Assembly (NCBI RefSeq): GCF_937958065.1 | Contig: NZ_CALFXI010000087.1 | Location: 1-36,084 of the forward strand | Length of the DNA: 36,084 nt | DNA from: an uncultured Steroidobacter sp. | GTDB taxonomy: Bacteria; Pseudomonadota; Gammaproteobacteria; Steroidobacterales; Steroidobacteraceae | Direction of reading: 5' to 3' | Part shown: positions 16,262-24,083 of the stretch, piece by piece | Layout of the letters: each line of letters opens with the position of its first letter | Position numbering within the stretch: the stretch's first letter is position 1 | Notes under the pieces: model-generated | Database searches by the model: none | Told to the model about the DNA's origin: nothing | What the model saw: only the letters and a program-made list of their open reading frames with translations | Made by a program: the position numbers and the translations under genes

Positions 16262-17211
16262 TGCGCAAGCTTCATCTGCTGTTGCTCGCGCTGCTGGCGC
16301 TGGCTTCGAGCGCTGTCTCCGCCCATGAGCTCAGCATGGCGGAAATGGAAGTGCGCGAGACCTCGCCGGGAGACTTCTTGTGGCAATGGACCGCCAGCAG
16401 CGACAAGGCGCCCGCCGTCGTGCTCGCGCCGGTGTGGCCCGAGAGCTGCACTGTGGACACGAACATGCTCCATTGCGGCGAAAAAGGCTTGTTCGGCACG
16501 CTGCGCGTCGACGGTGTCGGCGAGGACTATTCCGCCGCCATCGTGAAGATCTTCTGGCTCGATGGGCAGAGGCGGGTGTTTACGCTCACCACGCGTCAAC
16601 CGGAAGTGCATCTGTATGGTTCGGCTGACGACAAGCGCGGCATGGGCGAGATCGCGTGGGCTTACGTGACCCTGGGCGTCGAGCACATTCTCGCCGGCTT
16701 CGATCATCTGATGTTCGTGCTGTCGCTGCTGTTCCTGGTCGGTTTCAACAAACGACTGGTGTACACGATCAGCGCCTTCACGCTCGCGCACAGCCTCACG
16801 CTGGCACTGAGCTCGCTCGGGCTGCTGACGCTGCGCCCGCCGCCGGTGGAGGCGACGATCGCGCTGTCGATCATGCTGGTCGCGGGCGAGGCGCTGAACA
16901 AGGAACAGACGTTGTCGCGGCGCTGGCCGGCACTGGTCGCGTTCCTGTTCGGTCTGGTACACGGGCTGGGCTTCGCGGGCGCGCTTTCCGATATCGGGCT
17001 GCCGCAGAACAATCTGTTCGTGGCCTTGCTCACATTCAATCTCGGCGTGGAAGCCGGTCAGCTGCTGGTGGTGGTCCTTTGCTACGGGGTGTATCGCGCC
17101 CTGGCGTCGCGACCGCAATTCGTCGCAGCCCGCACGCCGGCGCTCTATGTCATCGGCGGGGTGGCTGCTTATTGGTCGATCAGTCGCGTGGTCGGCATCC
17201 TGGCAGTCTGA
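16261..17211 (+). CDS. HupE/UreJ family membrane protein
   Basis: 316-residue protein of the HupE/UreJ_2 type. A signal peptide (to about Ala21) precedes a periplasmic beta-rich domain of about 110 residues, then six or seven transmembrane segments. The first membrane helix bears the HX5DH signature (His142, Asp148, His149 in EHILAGFDH) known to be needed for nickel handling in HupE proteins, and a later helix has GLVHGLGFAGA (His234), matching the second family motif. Such proteins are thought to permit Ni2+ diffusion, but no hydrogenase or urease genes are nearby, so another metal or role is possible. If the signal is cut after Ala21, the mature chain starts with His22. Followed by a terminator at 17222. 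Confidence 0.87.
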   Translation: MRKLHLLLLALLALASSAVSAHELSMAEMEVRETSPGDFLWQWTASSDKAPAVVLAPVWPESCTVDTNMLHCGEKGLFGTLRVDGVGEDYSAAIVKIFWLDGQRRVFTLTTRQPEVHLYGSADDKRGMGEIAWAYVTLGVEHILAGFDHLMFVLSLLFLVGFNKRLVYTISAFTLAHSLTLALSSLGLLTLRPPPVEATIALSIMLVAGEALNKEQTLSRRWPALVAFLFGLVHGLGFAGALSDIGLPQNNLFVALLTFNLGVEAGQLLVVVLCYGVYRALASRPQFVAARTPALYVIGGVAAYWSISRVVGILAV

Positions 17212-17221
17212 TTCGCGAGAC

Positions 17222-17250
17222 CGGCGGCGCCCCTGGCCGCCGTTCTTTTT
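17222..17250 (+). terminator. Rho-independent terminator ending the PHP module
   Basis: A 7-bp perfect GC stem (CGGCGGC / GCCGCCG) with a 7-base loop is followed by TTCTTTTT, 10 bases after the HupE-like stop codon. It ends the three-gene transcript. Confidence 0.85.
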
Positions 17251-17428
17251 ATCACTGAGGCGCTGGCGTACGTCGATTACCGGCTCGGACAAATCGAGGT
17301 CACGTGTCGTCGGCGCATTGGGCTCGAAAACAACTGCGCAGCATGGGCCGAGTGCGACAGCTCGCGGTAGTCTGGATCGCTCGCAGGTCAGGTCGGTCGC
17401 ACGTTGCGTGTAAGCCGGATCGCTATTT

Positions 17429-18013
17429 TTATTCTTGTTCCTGCTCGGCCAGCGCCGCTTCCACATCGTCGAGCAGCGACTGGGCGGTCTGGGTGACGCC
17501 GTCGTTGTCGCTGTGATAGATCGCGCGGCGCATTACGTCCCTCACCTGGCTGTCGCGATCCCCGTCGCGCAAAGCGAGCGTGTGCAGCGAGCGAAGCGCG
17601 ATGTGACGATCGACTTCGGGCTCGCCGGTGTCGAGCACTTGCTTGAGCACAGGCAGGGCTTGAGATTTCGGGGCATTCGCCAGCTTGGCGATGGCGGCGG
17701 CACGGATCTTGGGGTCGCTGTCCTGCGTATCCTTGATCCATTGCTCGACCGTGTCGGGTCGCGTGGATCGAGGTGCGGCACCGACGGGATCTGATGCAGA
17801 TTCAGAAGCAGATGCAGTCGAGGTTGCTGCGGCGGTGCTGGCCGCGGTCGTCGGCGTTGCTTCGGTTCTATCTTGTTCGGTGGCTGCTTCTGCGGCCCGC
17901 GCCGGTGCTGACGCGCCAGGTGCCTCGGGCGAATCGCGACTCGCATGCATGTACGCAAGGCCGCCGCAGGCGGCGAGCATGCTCATTGCAGTGACGATGA
18001 CTGAAGGCCGCAT
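17429..18013 (-). CDS. Putative HEAT-repeat lipoprotein
   Basis: 194-residue protein. The N-terminus is hydrophobic with a lipobox-like LAAC (Cys16). It is followed by a low-complexity linker (residues about 20-85) rich in Ala, Ser, Thr and Glu, then a helical domain with HEAT-like units (DSDPKIRAAAIAKLA, EPEVDRHIALRSLHTLAL, DSQVRDVMRRAIYH). HEAT repeats form protein-binding solenoids; I cannot name a partner. The linker would place the domain away from the membrane. It starts 9 bases after the stop of the upstream exported protein on the same strand, so the two probably form an operon. Confidence 0.75.
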   Translation of the reverse strand: MRPSVIVTAMSMLAACGGLAYMHASRDSPEAPGASAPARAAEAATEQDRTEATPTTAASTAAATSTASASESASDPVGAAPRSTRPDTVEQWIKDTQDSDPKIRAAAIAKLANAPKSQALPVLKQVLDTGEPEVDRHIALRSLHTLALRDGDRDSQVRDVMRRAIYHSDNDGVTQTAQSLLDDVEAALAEQEQE

Positions 18014-18022
18014 TCGTCTCGC

Positions 18023-18616
18023 TCAGTGGATACCGGGATTGGTGCCGAGTGAATTCCAGGGCAGCGCTCGCACGAATGCATCGAGCGCTTCGTCGCGCTC
18101 ATTGTCCGCGAGGCTGGCGTGAGCCAGGATTTTCACGTGCCACCGATCGGTCGTGAAGTAATACAGATTGGTTTGCCCGCCGGGCGATTCCGTGTCGGTC
18201 GCGTACTCGATCTTCACGCCCTGCAGCTCTTTCTCGCCCTCGATTTGGAACGGCGCCTCCGACTGAATCTTCGCGCCTTCGCCAGCCTTACGCGCCGCCG
18301 TCGCTTTCGCGCCATCGATGTTTGCATCGGTCGCCGCCGAATCCGCGGCATACACATCGACTTCGATCGACCCTTTCAGCTGTCCCGACTCCTGTCGATA
18401 CTCCGCGCCCGCATCGTTGTTGCCATCGATATTGTACGGCTGCAACACCCGCGCGAAATTGCCCACGTCCTTGGGGAAGATCCAGCCGCTGTCGACATGG
18501 CACCAGGCACCTTCATCGCCGTACTTGTGTAACGGATCCGCCATGCCGGCGGCACTGGTGAGAGTGGCAGCGATGAGCAACGCAAGCAGCGCGGGAGCTT
18601 TTCCGAACCGTTTCAT
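18023..18616 (-). CDS. Exported protein of unknown function
   Basis: 197 residues. A clear Sec signal peptide (KRFGK then ALLALLIAATLTSAAG, predicted cleavage near MA/DP) is followed by a soluble alpha/beta domain with WCHVDSGWIFPKDVGNFARV and a later LYYFTTDRWHVKILAHA segment. No family recognised. The mature protein has a single Cys (in AWCHV). Start ATG at 18616 gives a signal peptide at the correct place. First gene of a likely two-gene operon with the HEAT-repeat lipoprotein. Both being exported suggests a shared envelope role. Confidence 0.75.
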   Translation of the reverse strand: MKRFGKAPALLALLIAATLTSAAGMADPLHKYGDEGAWCHVDSGWIFPKDVGNFARVLQPYNIDGNNDAGAEYRQESGQLKGSIEVDVYAADSAATDANIDGAKATAARKAGEGAKIQSEAPFQIEGEKELQGVKIEYATDTESPGGQTNLYYFTTDRWHVKILAHASLADNERDEALDAFVRALPWNSLGTNPGIH

Positions 18617-18826
18617 GAACCGAACCTGTCGTGAGCGAAGATCGCCGTGAACAGGATATGTCCGGATTGTGACAGGCGTATGGATACCCCAGCGCGTTCT
18701 GCGCTGCTGGTTGATCGACGAACAACAAGCCTACAGCGCGGTGTCAGCCGGCCGCGAGCGGCGTCCGAAACGATGCGCCTCGCTGCGAGCTCATCGGCAT
18801 GCGTGGCGGCGGCCCGCATACCGTGC

Positions 18827-19021
18827 GATTCGCTTGCCCGATTTCCGAATCGACTCACGGCAATGGGTTCAGTAGATGTTCTGCAGCCCGATGCGCCGAA
18901 CACGATTCGCCATTGGGTCGAGCGCGGCACCAACGGCTTCCGCCTATTTACCGGTGGGAGCGCGGCGGCATTCGATCCGAGCACGTTGGATGATCCGCGC
19001 TCGTTCCCATCCTGGCCGGAG
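18827..19021 (+). pseudogene. Remnant of an amidohydrolase (Amidohydrolase_2-like)
   Basis: About 65 codons in one frame resemble the interior of TIM-barrel amidohydrolases: ARFPNRLTAMGSVDV (normally ARYPxRFxVMGxVDP), then PDAPNTIRHWVERGTNGFRLF and TLDDPRSFPSWP. Homology stops abruptly on both sides: the N-terminal metal-binding HxH strand is not found upstream in any frame, and the C-terminal barrel is missing after 19021 although the frame runs on to 19129. There is no plausible start or signal. I read it as a decayed gene fragment between two intact operons; a start at the ATG near 18863 giving a short peptide is unlikely to be functional. Confidence 0.6.
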
Positions 19022-19237
19022 CGGTGCACTGAGCCGGGCGCCGACATTTTTTCCTACCGATGGGTCGACAGCAGCCTGCAGCAGGTGCGGACCGAGCCCC
19101 CGACGAATCTCGCCGAGCAGCTACCGTAGGGCATCGACCGGCCTGGCAAAATGCCATGACAGGATGTCGGCGGCCGGGGCTCTCGCTCGTCCTTGCCTCG
19201 AATGCTCGATTTTCACCCTCATTTACAGGAGAGAGCC

Positions 19238-19681
19238 ATGCAAGGCACTGTCAAACTGCATCGCGTGCTGCGTACCAAGCCCGAGCGCGTCTATCGCGCG
19301 TTCCTCGATCCCCAGGCCTTTGCGAAATGGCTGCCGCCGTATGGCTTCACCTGCAAGGTGGACCAGCTGGATGCGAGAGTCGGCGGCAAGTACCGCGCCT
19401 CGTTTACCAACTTCACCAACGGCCAGGCGCATTCGTTCGGCGGCACGTACAAGGAGCTGGTGCCGAATGAAAAGATCCGCTACGTGAGCACCTTCGACGA
19501 TCCGAACCTGCCGGGCGAGATGCCCACCAGCATCACCATCACACCGGTGTCGGTGGGTGTGGAGATCCATATCGTGCAGGAAGGCATTCCCGACGTGATT
19601 CCAGTCCACGCTTGTTATCTGGGCTGGCAGGAATCGCTCGAACAGCTCGCCAGGCTGGTCGAGCCGGAGATTCCTGGCTGA
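19238..19681 (+). CDS. SRPBCC (AHSA1-like) domain protein
   Basis: 147-residue single-domain START-superfamily protein (AHSA1/activator of Hsp90 ATPase homology type). Characteristic features are the opening HRVLRTKPERVYRAFLDPQAFAKWLPP segment, GGKYRASFTNFTNGQAHSFGGTYKELVPNEKIRYVSTFDD in the sheet, and a C-terminal helix with GWQESLEQLARLVEP. Bacterial members bind hydrophobic ligands or act in stress responses; specific function unknown. Start ATG at 19238 is set by a strong AGGAGAG six bases upstream; the open frame back to 19193 is not needed. Two GC hairpins (19699-19720 and 19735-19755) lie just downstream. Confidence 0.9.
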   Translation: MQGTVKLHRVLRTKPERVYRAFLDPQAFAKWLPPYGFTCKVDQLDARVGGKYRASFTNFTNGQAHSFGGTYKELVPNEKIRYVSTFDDPNLPGEMPTSITITPVSVGVEIHIVQEGIPDVIPVHACYLGWQESLEQLARLVEPEIPG

Positions 19682-19698
19682 GCGATCGAGCCACTGGT

Positions 19699-19755
19699 CT
19701 CGGGCCCGTGACGGCCCGAGGCCGGATGCTCAGTCCCATGGACGGGCTCCATGGG
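19699..19755 (+). terminator. Tandem hairpins after SRPBCC gene, no U-tract
   Basis: Two perfect stems follow the stop codon: CTCGGGCC / GGCCCGAG (loop CGTGAC, 19699-19720) and CCCATGG / CCATGGG (7-base loop, 19735-19755). There is no T-run, so Rho-dependent or processing-related 3' end formation is likelier than intrinsic termination. Confidence 0.45.
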
Positions 19756-19844
19756 AGCGAGCGGGCGAATGTGACACGGCTCACGTAGCAATCCCGGCCG
19801 CCCCGGTACTTTAAGCCCCTGGCCTCGGTCGAGGGCGGACTCAC

Positions 19845-20483
19845 ATGCGAACGCCGAAAATCCCATCCATTGCGCGTGCAGGCGCCGCGATGCTGCTGCT
19901 TGCCATGAGCGGCTGCGCGACCATGGATCGGGAGGAATGCCTGACGGTGGACTGGCGCACCGTCGGTTTCGAGGACGGCGCTGCTGGCTATTCCGGCGAT
20001 CGCATCGGCCAGCACCGCAAGGCATGCGCGAAGCATGGGGTGACTCCGGATCTTGCGGCATACCAGGAAGGGCGCGCCGCAGGATTGCGCGAGTATTGCG
20101 TGCCCGCCAACGGCTTCAGGCTGGGGGCGCAGGGCGGCGGCTACAGTGGCATCTGTCCGGCCGATCTGGATCCGGCCTTTGCCGATGCGTATCACTCGGG
20201 CCGTCAGCTGTATACGCTCGAGTCCCGCCTGTCGAATGTTTCTTATCAACTCGACGCGAGACGCGGCGATCTGCGGGCGGCCGAGTCGGATATCGTCAAG
20301 CGCTCCGCGGTCGCGATCAGCAGCGAGGCGACTGCGGAGGAGCGTGCGCAGGCCGTCGTGGATGTCAAACATCTCGGCGAGCGCGTTGGGCAGCTCAAAT
20401 CAGAAATCCGGCAGCTGGAAGAAGAGCGCGTGCATCGCGAGCGCGACCTGCAGGATTATCGGGCGACCTTGCAGATTCCCTGA
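19845..20483 (+). CDS. DUF2799-like lipoprotein
   Basis: 212 residues. Lipoprotein signal with lipobox MSGC (Cys24), then a motif set seen in DUF2799 proteins: VDWRTVGFEDGAAG, ACAKHGVTPDLAAYQEGRAAGLREYC and an aromatic/Gly-rich PANGFRLGAQGGGYSG segment. Residues about 125-205 are strongly helical with heptad character (LSNVSYQLDARRGDLRAAE to LGERVGQLKSEIRQLEEER), a probable coiled coil. Function of the family is unknown; outer-membrane anchoring is expected. Separated by 116 bases from the PAP2 gene downstream. Confidence 0.85.
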   Translation: MRTPKIPSIARAGAAMLLLAMSGCATMDREECLTVDWRTVGFEDGAAGYSGDRIGQHRKACAKHGVTPDLAAYQEGRAAGLREYCVPANGFRLGAQGGGYSGICPADLDPAFADAYHSGRQLYTLESRLSNVSYQLDARRGDLRAAESDIVKRSAVAISSEATAEERAQAVVDVKHLGERVGQLKSEIRQLEEERVHRERDLQDYRATLQIP

Positions 20484-20599
20484 CCCAGGGTGCGCGCCGC
20501 CGCGCTCTTACAGATTGCTGCGGCCCCCGCGAACAGCCTACGATCACCAGCGCGTCGCCGCCTCCAACGACGAGGCGAGCGCACACCCGGCGCTGGACA

Positions 20600-21490
20600 A
20601 TGACAACTGAAAAACTTGCAGAGTTCCTGGCGATCCATCTCTGGGCGGTGCTGTTCGTCATCACGCTCGGCATGCTGCTGGGCGCTTGGCTGCTTTGGTA
20701 CGTACTGGAACGTTATGGCGCTCGGGTCGTGGCGCGGGTGCAGGACTTGCTTGCTGGCATTCGTCCTCATGTGCAGAGGCTGCCCATTCCGGGCGCTGTT
20801 CACGGGATCTGGCAGCTCGCGCGGCGATTGGGAGTGCAGGCCCTCTTGAGCATGGTGATTGCGATCACGGCATGCGTGGGCTTCGTGGAGATCGCGGACG
20901 AGATCGGTGTCGATGAGGATCTCGCGCAATTCGACGACGCGTTGAGCGCGGCATTGAGCCAGCACGCGAGCGATCAGCAACTGCGCATCTTCGCGGCCGT
21001 CACCGATCTGGGCGATAAAAAGTTCCTGATCCCATTGGTTGCGGTCATCGCCCTGGTGATGCTGGTTCGGCGCCGTTGGGTGCTGGCCATCACGTGGCTG
21101 GTCGTAACCGCCGGCGGCGGGTTGCTCAATGTCGGCTTGAAAGCCCTCTTCGAACGGTCCCGACCCGAACATCTGCATGGCTTCGCTTCTGCGCACGGTT
21201 GGAGCTTTCCGAGCGGTCATTCCTCGGGGGCATTCATCGTCTATGGCTTGCTCGCATATTTGATGGTGATTCACTCCTCGCCGCGCTGGCATTTGCCGGT
21301 GGCCGCGATCGCCATGACGCTGATCGTGTGCGTGGGTTTCAGTCGAGTGATACTGCAAGTCCATTACTTCAGCGACGTGCTCGGCGGGTACGCGTTCGGC
21401 GCGGCTTGGGTGGCGGCGTGGATCGCAGGGCTCGAAGCATTCCGCCGCAGGCAGCAGGACCCGGCTTTCAAGGGAAGCAGCATTTCATAA
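20600..21490 (+). CDS. PAP2 family phosphatase (membrane)
   Basis: 296-residue integral membrane phosphatase. The three catalytic motifs are complete: KX6RP (Lys181 to Arg188-Pro189), PSGH (His207) and SRX5HX3D (Arg249, His255, Asp259). Family members dephosphorylate phosphatidate, undecaprenyl pyrophosphate or phosphatidylglycerophosphate on the periplasmic face. Two extra N-terminal hydrophobic segments (about residues 10-35 and 80-98) flank a polar linker before the catalytic core, giving a longer N-terminus than simple PgpB/BcrC types. Start ATG at 20600 (MTTEKL) is the first in-frame ATG giving a normal membrane start; there is only a weak Shine-Dalgarno. Lactate permease begins 12 bases after its stop, so they are likely co-transcribed. 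Confidence 0.92.
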   Translation: MTTEKLAEFLAIHLWAVLFVITLGMLLGAWLLWYVLERYGARVVARVQDLLAGIRPHVQRLPIPGAVHGIWQLARRLGVQALLSMVIAITACVGFVEIADEIGVDEDLAQFDDALSAALSQHASDQQLRIFAAVTDLGDKKFLIPLVAVIALVMLVRRRWVLAITWLVVTAGGGLLNVGLKALFERSRPEHLHGFASAHGWSFPSGHSSGAFIVYGLLAYLMVIHSSPRWHLPVAAIAMTLIVCVGFSRVILQVHYFSDVLGGYAFGAAWVAAWIAGLEAFRRRQQDPAFKGSSIS

Positions 21491-21502
21491 CAGGGGCGGG
21501 GT

Positions 21503-23149
21503 ATGTGGGCACAGAGTTACGATCCGTTCGGCAACGCCATTGTGTCCACGTTCATGGCGGCCGTGCCGGTCGTCGTGCTGCTGGGTTGTATCGGCCTGCT
21601 GAAAATGAAAGCGCATGTGGCGGCGTTGCTCGGCATCGCGAGCTCCCTGGCCATTGCAATCGTCGCGTTCGGGATGCCGACGGGTATGGCAACGCGGGCG
21701 GCGGCATTCGGCGCGGCGTATGGGCTCATGCCCATCGGCTGGATCATTCTCAACGTGATCTTTCTCTATCGGCTGACCGAGCAGCGCGGGCAGTTCCGCA
21801 TTCTTCAGGACAGCATTGCCGGAATCACGCCCGATCGGCGGCTGCAATTGCTGTTGATCGCATTCGGGTTTGGCGCGTTCTTCGAGGGCGCGGCGGGATT
21901 CGGCACGCCGGTGGCGGTGACCGGCGCGATGTTGATCGGGTTGGGATTCTCGCCGCTGGCCGCGTCGGGGCTGTCGCTGATCGCGAATACCGCGCCGGTC
22001 GCTTTCGGCGCCTTGGGAACTCCAGTGCTGGCGCTCGCCAGTGTGACCGGTCTCGACGTGCACGAGCTGAGTGGCATGGTCGGGCGGCAGTTGCCGTTCT
22101 TCTCGATCATCGTGCCGTTCTGGCTGATCTGTGCGTTCGCCGGGTGGCGCGGCATGTTGCAGGTGTGGCCTGCGATCCTGGTCGCCGGCGTGGCGTTCGC
22201 GATTCCGCAGTACCTCGTTTCCAACTTTCATGGGCCCTGGCTGGTCGATATCGTTGCGGCGCTGTGCTCGATGGGGGCGCTCACGTTGTTTCTGCGGGTG
22301 TGGCAGCCGGCCAGCATCTGGCATTCGACCACGCGGGGCCAGCCGGAGAAGGCTGTCGCGGCAGAGCCGGCGGCCACGGCTCATACGTCGGAGCAGGTGT
22401 TCAAGGCGTGGCTGCCGTGGATCGTGCTCAGTGTGTGCGTGTTCCTGTGGGGCACCCCACAAGTCAAAGCCTGGCTGGATTCGTTGTTCAGCATCAAGCT
22501 ACCCGTGGGCGGGCTGCACGAGCTGGTACAGAAAGTACCGCCCGTCGTTGCCGCGCCCAGCGCCGAAGCCGCCGTTTATAACTTCAATCTGCTGTCGATG
22601 ACCGGCACTGGGATTCTGGTTGCGTCGGTCATCAGCAGCATGCTGATGAAATTCTCGCCGCGCGAGTTCCTGCGCGAATATTTCCAGACGCTGGTGGTCG
22701 TGCGACTGTCGTTGCTGACCATCGCGGCGATGCTCGCGCTCGGCTACGTCACGCGTTACTCGGGCGCGGATGCGACCATGGGCCTGGCGTTCGCGCAGAC
22801 GGGTTGGTTGTATCCGCTGTTCGGCACCATGCTCGGCTGGCTCGGTGTTGCGCTTACCGGTTCGGATACCGCGTCAAACGTTCTGTTCGGCGGCCTGCAA
22901 CGAATTACGTCCGAGCAACTCGGGCTGAATCCCGTGCTGATGGCGGCGGCCAACAGCTCCGGCGGCGTAATGGGAAAGATGATCGATGCGCAGAGCATCG
23001 TGGTCGCGTCCACAGCCACGCGCTGGTACGGTCACGAAAGCGAGATCTTGCGCTATGTGTTCTTCCACAGCATCGCGCTGGCGCTGCTGGTCAGCCTGCT
23101 CGTGCTGGGGCAGGCGTACGTGTGGCCGCTCACTACTTTGGTCCACTAG
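21503..23149 (+). CDS. L-lactate permease (LctP family)
   Basis: 548-residue polytopic transporter importing L-lactate (and often D-lactate or glycolate) with protons. Strong family signatures: GFGAFFEGAAGFGTPVAVTGAML in the first half and GVALTGSDTASNVLFGGLQ plus AANSSGGVMGKMI in the second. Length and number of hydrophobic helices (about 12-14) match LldP/LctP. Start ATG at 21503 is preceded by a GGGGCGGGG purine-rich stretch. No lactate dehydrogenase (lldD, lldEFG or dld) is present in the window. The last 17 bases overlap the 3' end of the convergent ATP-grasp gene. Confidence 0.95.
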   Translation: MWAQSYDPFGNAIVSTFMAAVPVVVLLGCIGLLKMKAHVAALLGIASSLAIAIVAFGMPTGMATRAAAFGAAYGLMPIGWIILNVIFLYRLTEQRGQFRILQDSIAGITPDRRLQLLLIAFGFGAFFEGAAGFGTPVAVTGAMLIGLGFSPLAASGLSLIANTAPVAFGALGTPVLALASVTGLDVHELSGMVGRQLPFFSIIVPFWLICAFAGWRGMLQVWPAILVAGVAFAIPQYLVSNFHGPWLVDIVAALCSMGALTLFLRVWQPASIWHSTTRGQPEKAVAAEPAATAHTSEQVFKAWLPWIVLSVCVFLWGTPQVKAWLDSLFSIKLPVGGLHELVQKVPPVVAAPSAEAAVYNFNLLSMTGTGILVASVISSMLMKFSPREFLREYFQTLVVVRLSLLTIAAMLALGYVTRYSGADATMGLAFAQTGWLYPLFGTMLGWLGVALTGSDTASNVLFGGLQRITSEQLGLNPVLMAAANSSGGVMGKMIDAQSIVVASTATRWYGHESEILRYVFFHSIALALLVSLLVLGQAYVWPLTTLVH

Positions 23150-23999
23150 ACAGTCGACCAGCAATCGCCCGGGCGTAGCGTTGTTGTGCGCCCGGGGCGA
23201 GCGATGTGAACAGGCAGGGCTCAACGATCTCGACCTCCTGCAGCCGTACGACGCCATCGTTGTTGGTCGCGAGATCGACTCGCGCGTACAGCGGCGCTTC
23301 CTCGATCTTCTCCAATACCTGCAGCGAGAGTTGCAGCTCCGCCTCGATCGGCGGCATGTGGTGAGGCGCATCGAAGCCGCGCGGCGCGGACTTCAGCGTC
23401 GGCGGGCGGCGGACCGCATGGCTGAAGACGCCGTCGAAGAAAACATACGAACGCTCGCCCTCGGTTTCGAACGCCAGCAGATAGGGCTGCACCATGAGGT
23501 TGACTCGGGTCACGAGCCGATCCAGGGTTGCCTGCGCCAACTCCATCGTGTCCGCGTCGAAGATATGCGTCTCGGTGGCGCCGGCGGACACGACAGGCTT
23601 GATGATGAAGCGAGTCCAGCCGCGCTCCGAGACTTCGCGGCGCAAATCGACAGCGCTGCCGGCGTGCACCCACAGCGTGGGCGTGATCGGAATCCCTTGC
23701 TGTTCCAGGTCCTGCAGATAACGCTTATTGAGATTCCACTCGAGCAAGTGGAGCGGATTGAACAGCGCGGTCCGCGCGTGCACCCGGCGTGCCCAGTTGG
23801 CGAAGGCGGGCGCATCCAGATGACTGTCCCAGGTGGATTGCACGACCACCGCCGCAAACTTGTCGAGGCTGGCAGTCGCATCGGTCCAGATCAACGGTGT
23901 GGCCCGAATGCCGAGCCCGGCCAGTTCGGCGATCACGCCACGGTCTTGGGGAGCCAGCTCAGGATGGTACGAACAGGTGGCAATCGCGATATCGATCAT
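23133..23999 (-). CDS. ATP-grasp enzyme of unknown substrate (DcsG/RimK-like)
   Basis: 288 residues with an ATP-grasp fold. Visible features: an N-terminal domain with IAIATCS and VVVQSTWDSH; the NKRYL segment (Lys92) preceding the central domain; FIIKPVVSAGATET (Lys134 and the small-residue loop) for ATP; VQPYL; GERSYVFFDGVFSHAVRR; and YARVDLATNN followed by EVEIVEP, which supplies metal-binding acidic residues. ATP-grasp enzymes join a carboxylate to an amine or similar nucleophile through an acyl-phosphate. The closest-looking named proteins are RimK, glutathione synthetase and the cycloserine cyclo-ligase DcsG, but no partner biosynthetic gene is adjacent. Convergent overlap with lctP; 84 bases downstream of the DUF5916 gene. 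Confidence 0.82.
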   Translation of the reverse strand: MIDIAIATCSYHPELAPQDRGVIAELAGLGIRATPLIWTDATASLDKFAAVVVQSTWDSHLDAPAFANWARRVHARTALFNPLHLLEWNLNKRYLQDLEQQGIPITPTLWVHAGSAVDLRREVSERGWTRFIIKPVVSAGATETHIFDADTMELAQATLDRLVTRVNLMVQPYLLAFETEGERSYVFFDGVFSHAVRRPPTLKSAPRGFDAPHHMPPIEAELQLSLQVLEKIEEAPLYARVDLATNNDGVVRLQEVEIVEPCLFTSLAPGAQQRYARAIAGRLSSGPK

Positions 24000-24083
24000 T
24001 CAGCGTCTTCTTCGGGATCGTCCGTGGGCACCATCCGCGAATGTGGATGGCACGCCTAGACTGACACGAGTCGCGAGGCCGGT

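Noticed and set aside
16012..17466. 484-codon minus-strand open frame across the HupE-like gene
   Set aside because: It crosses the module terminator and is Arg/Gln/His-rich with no domain.
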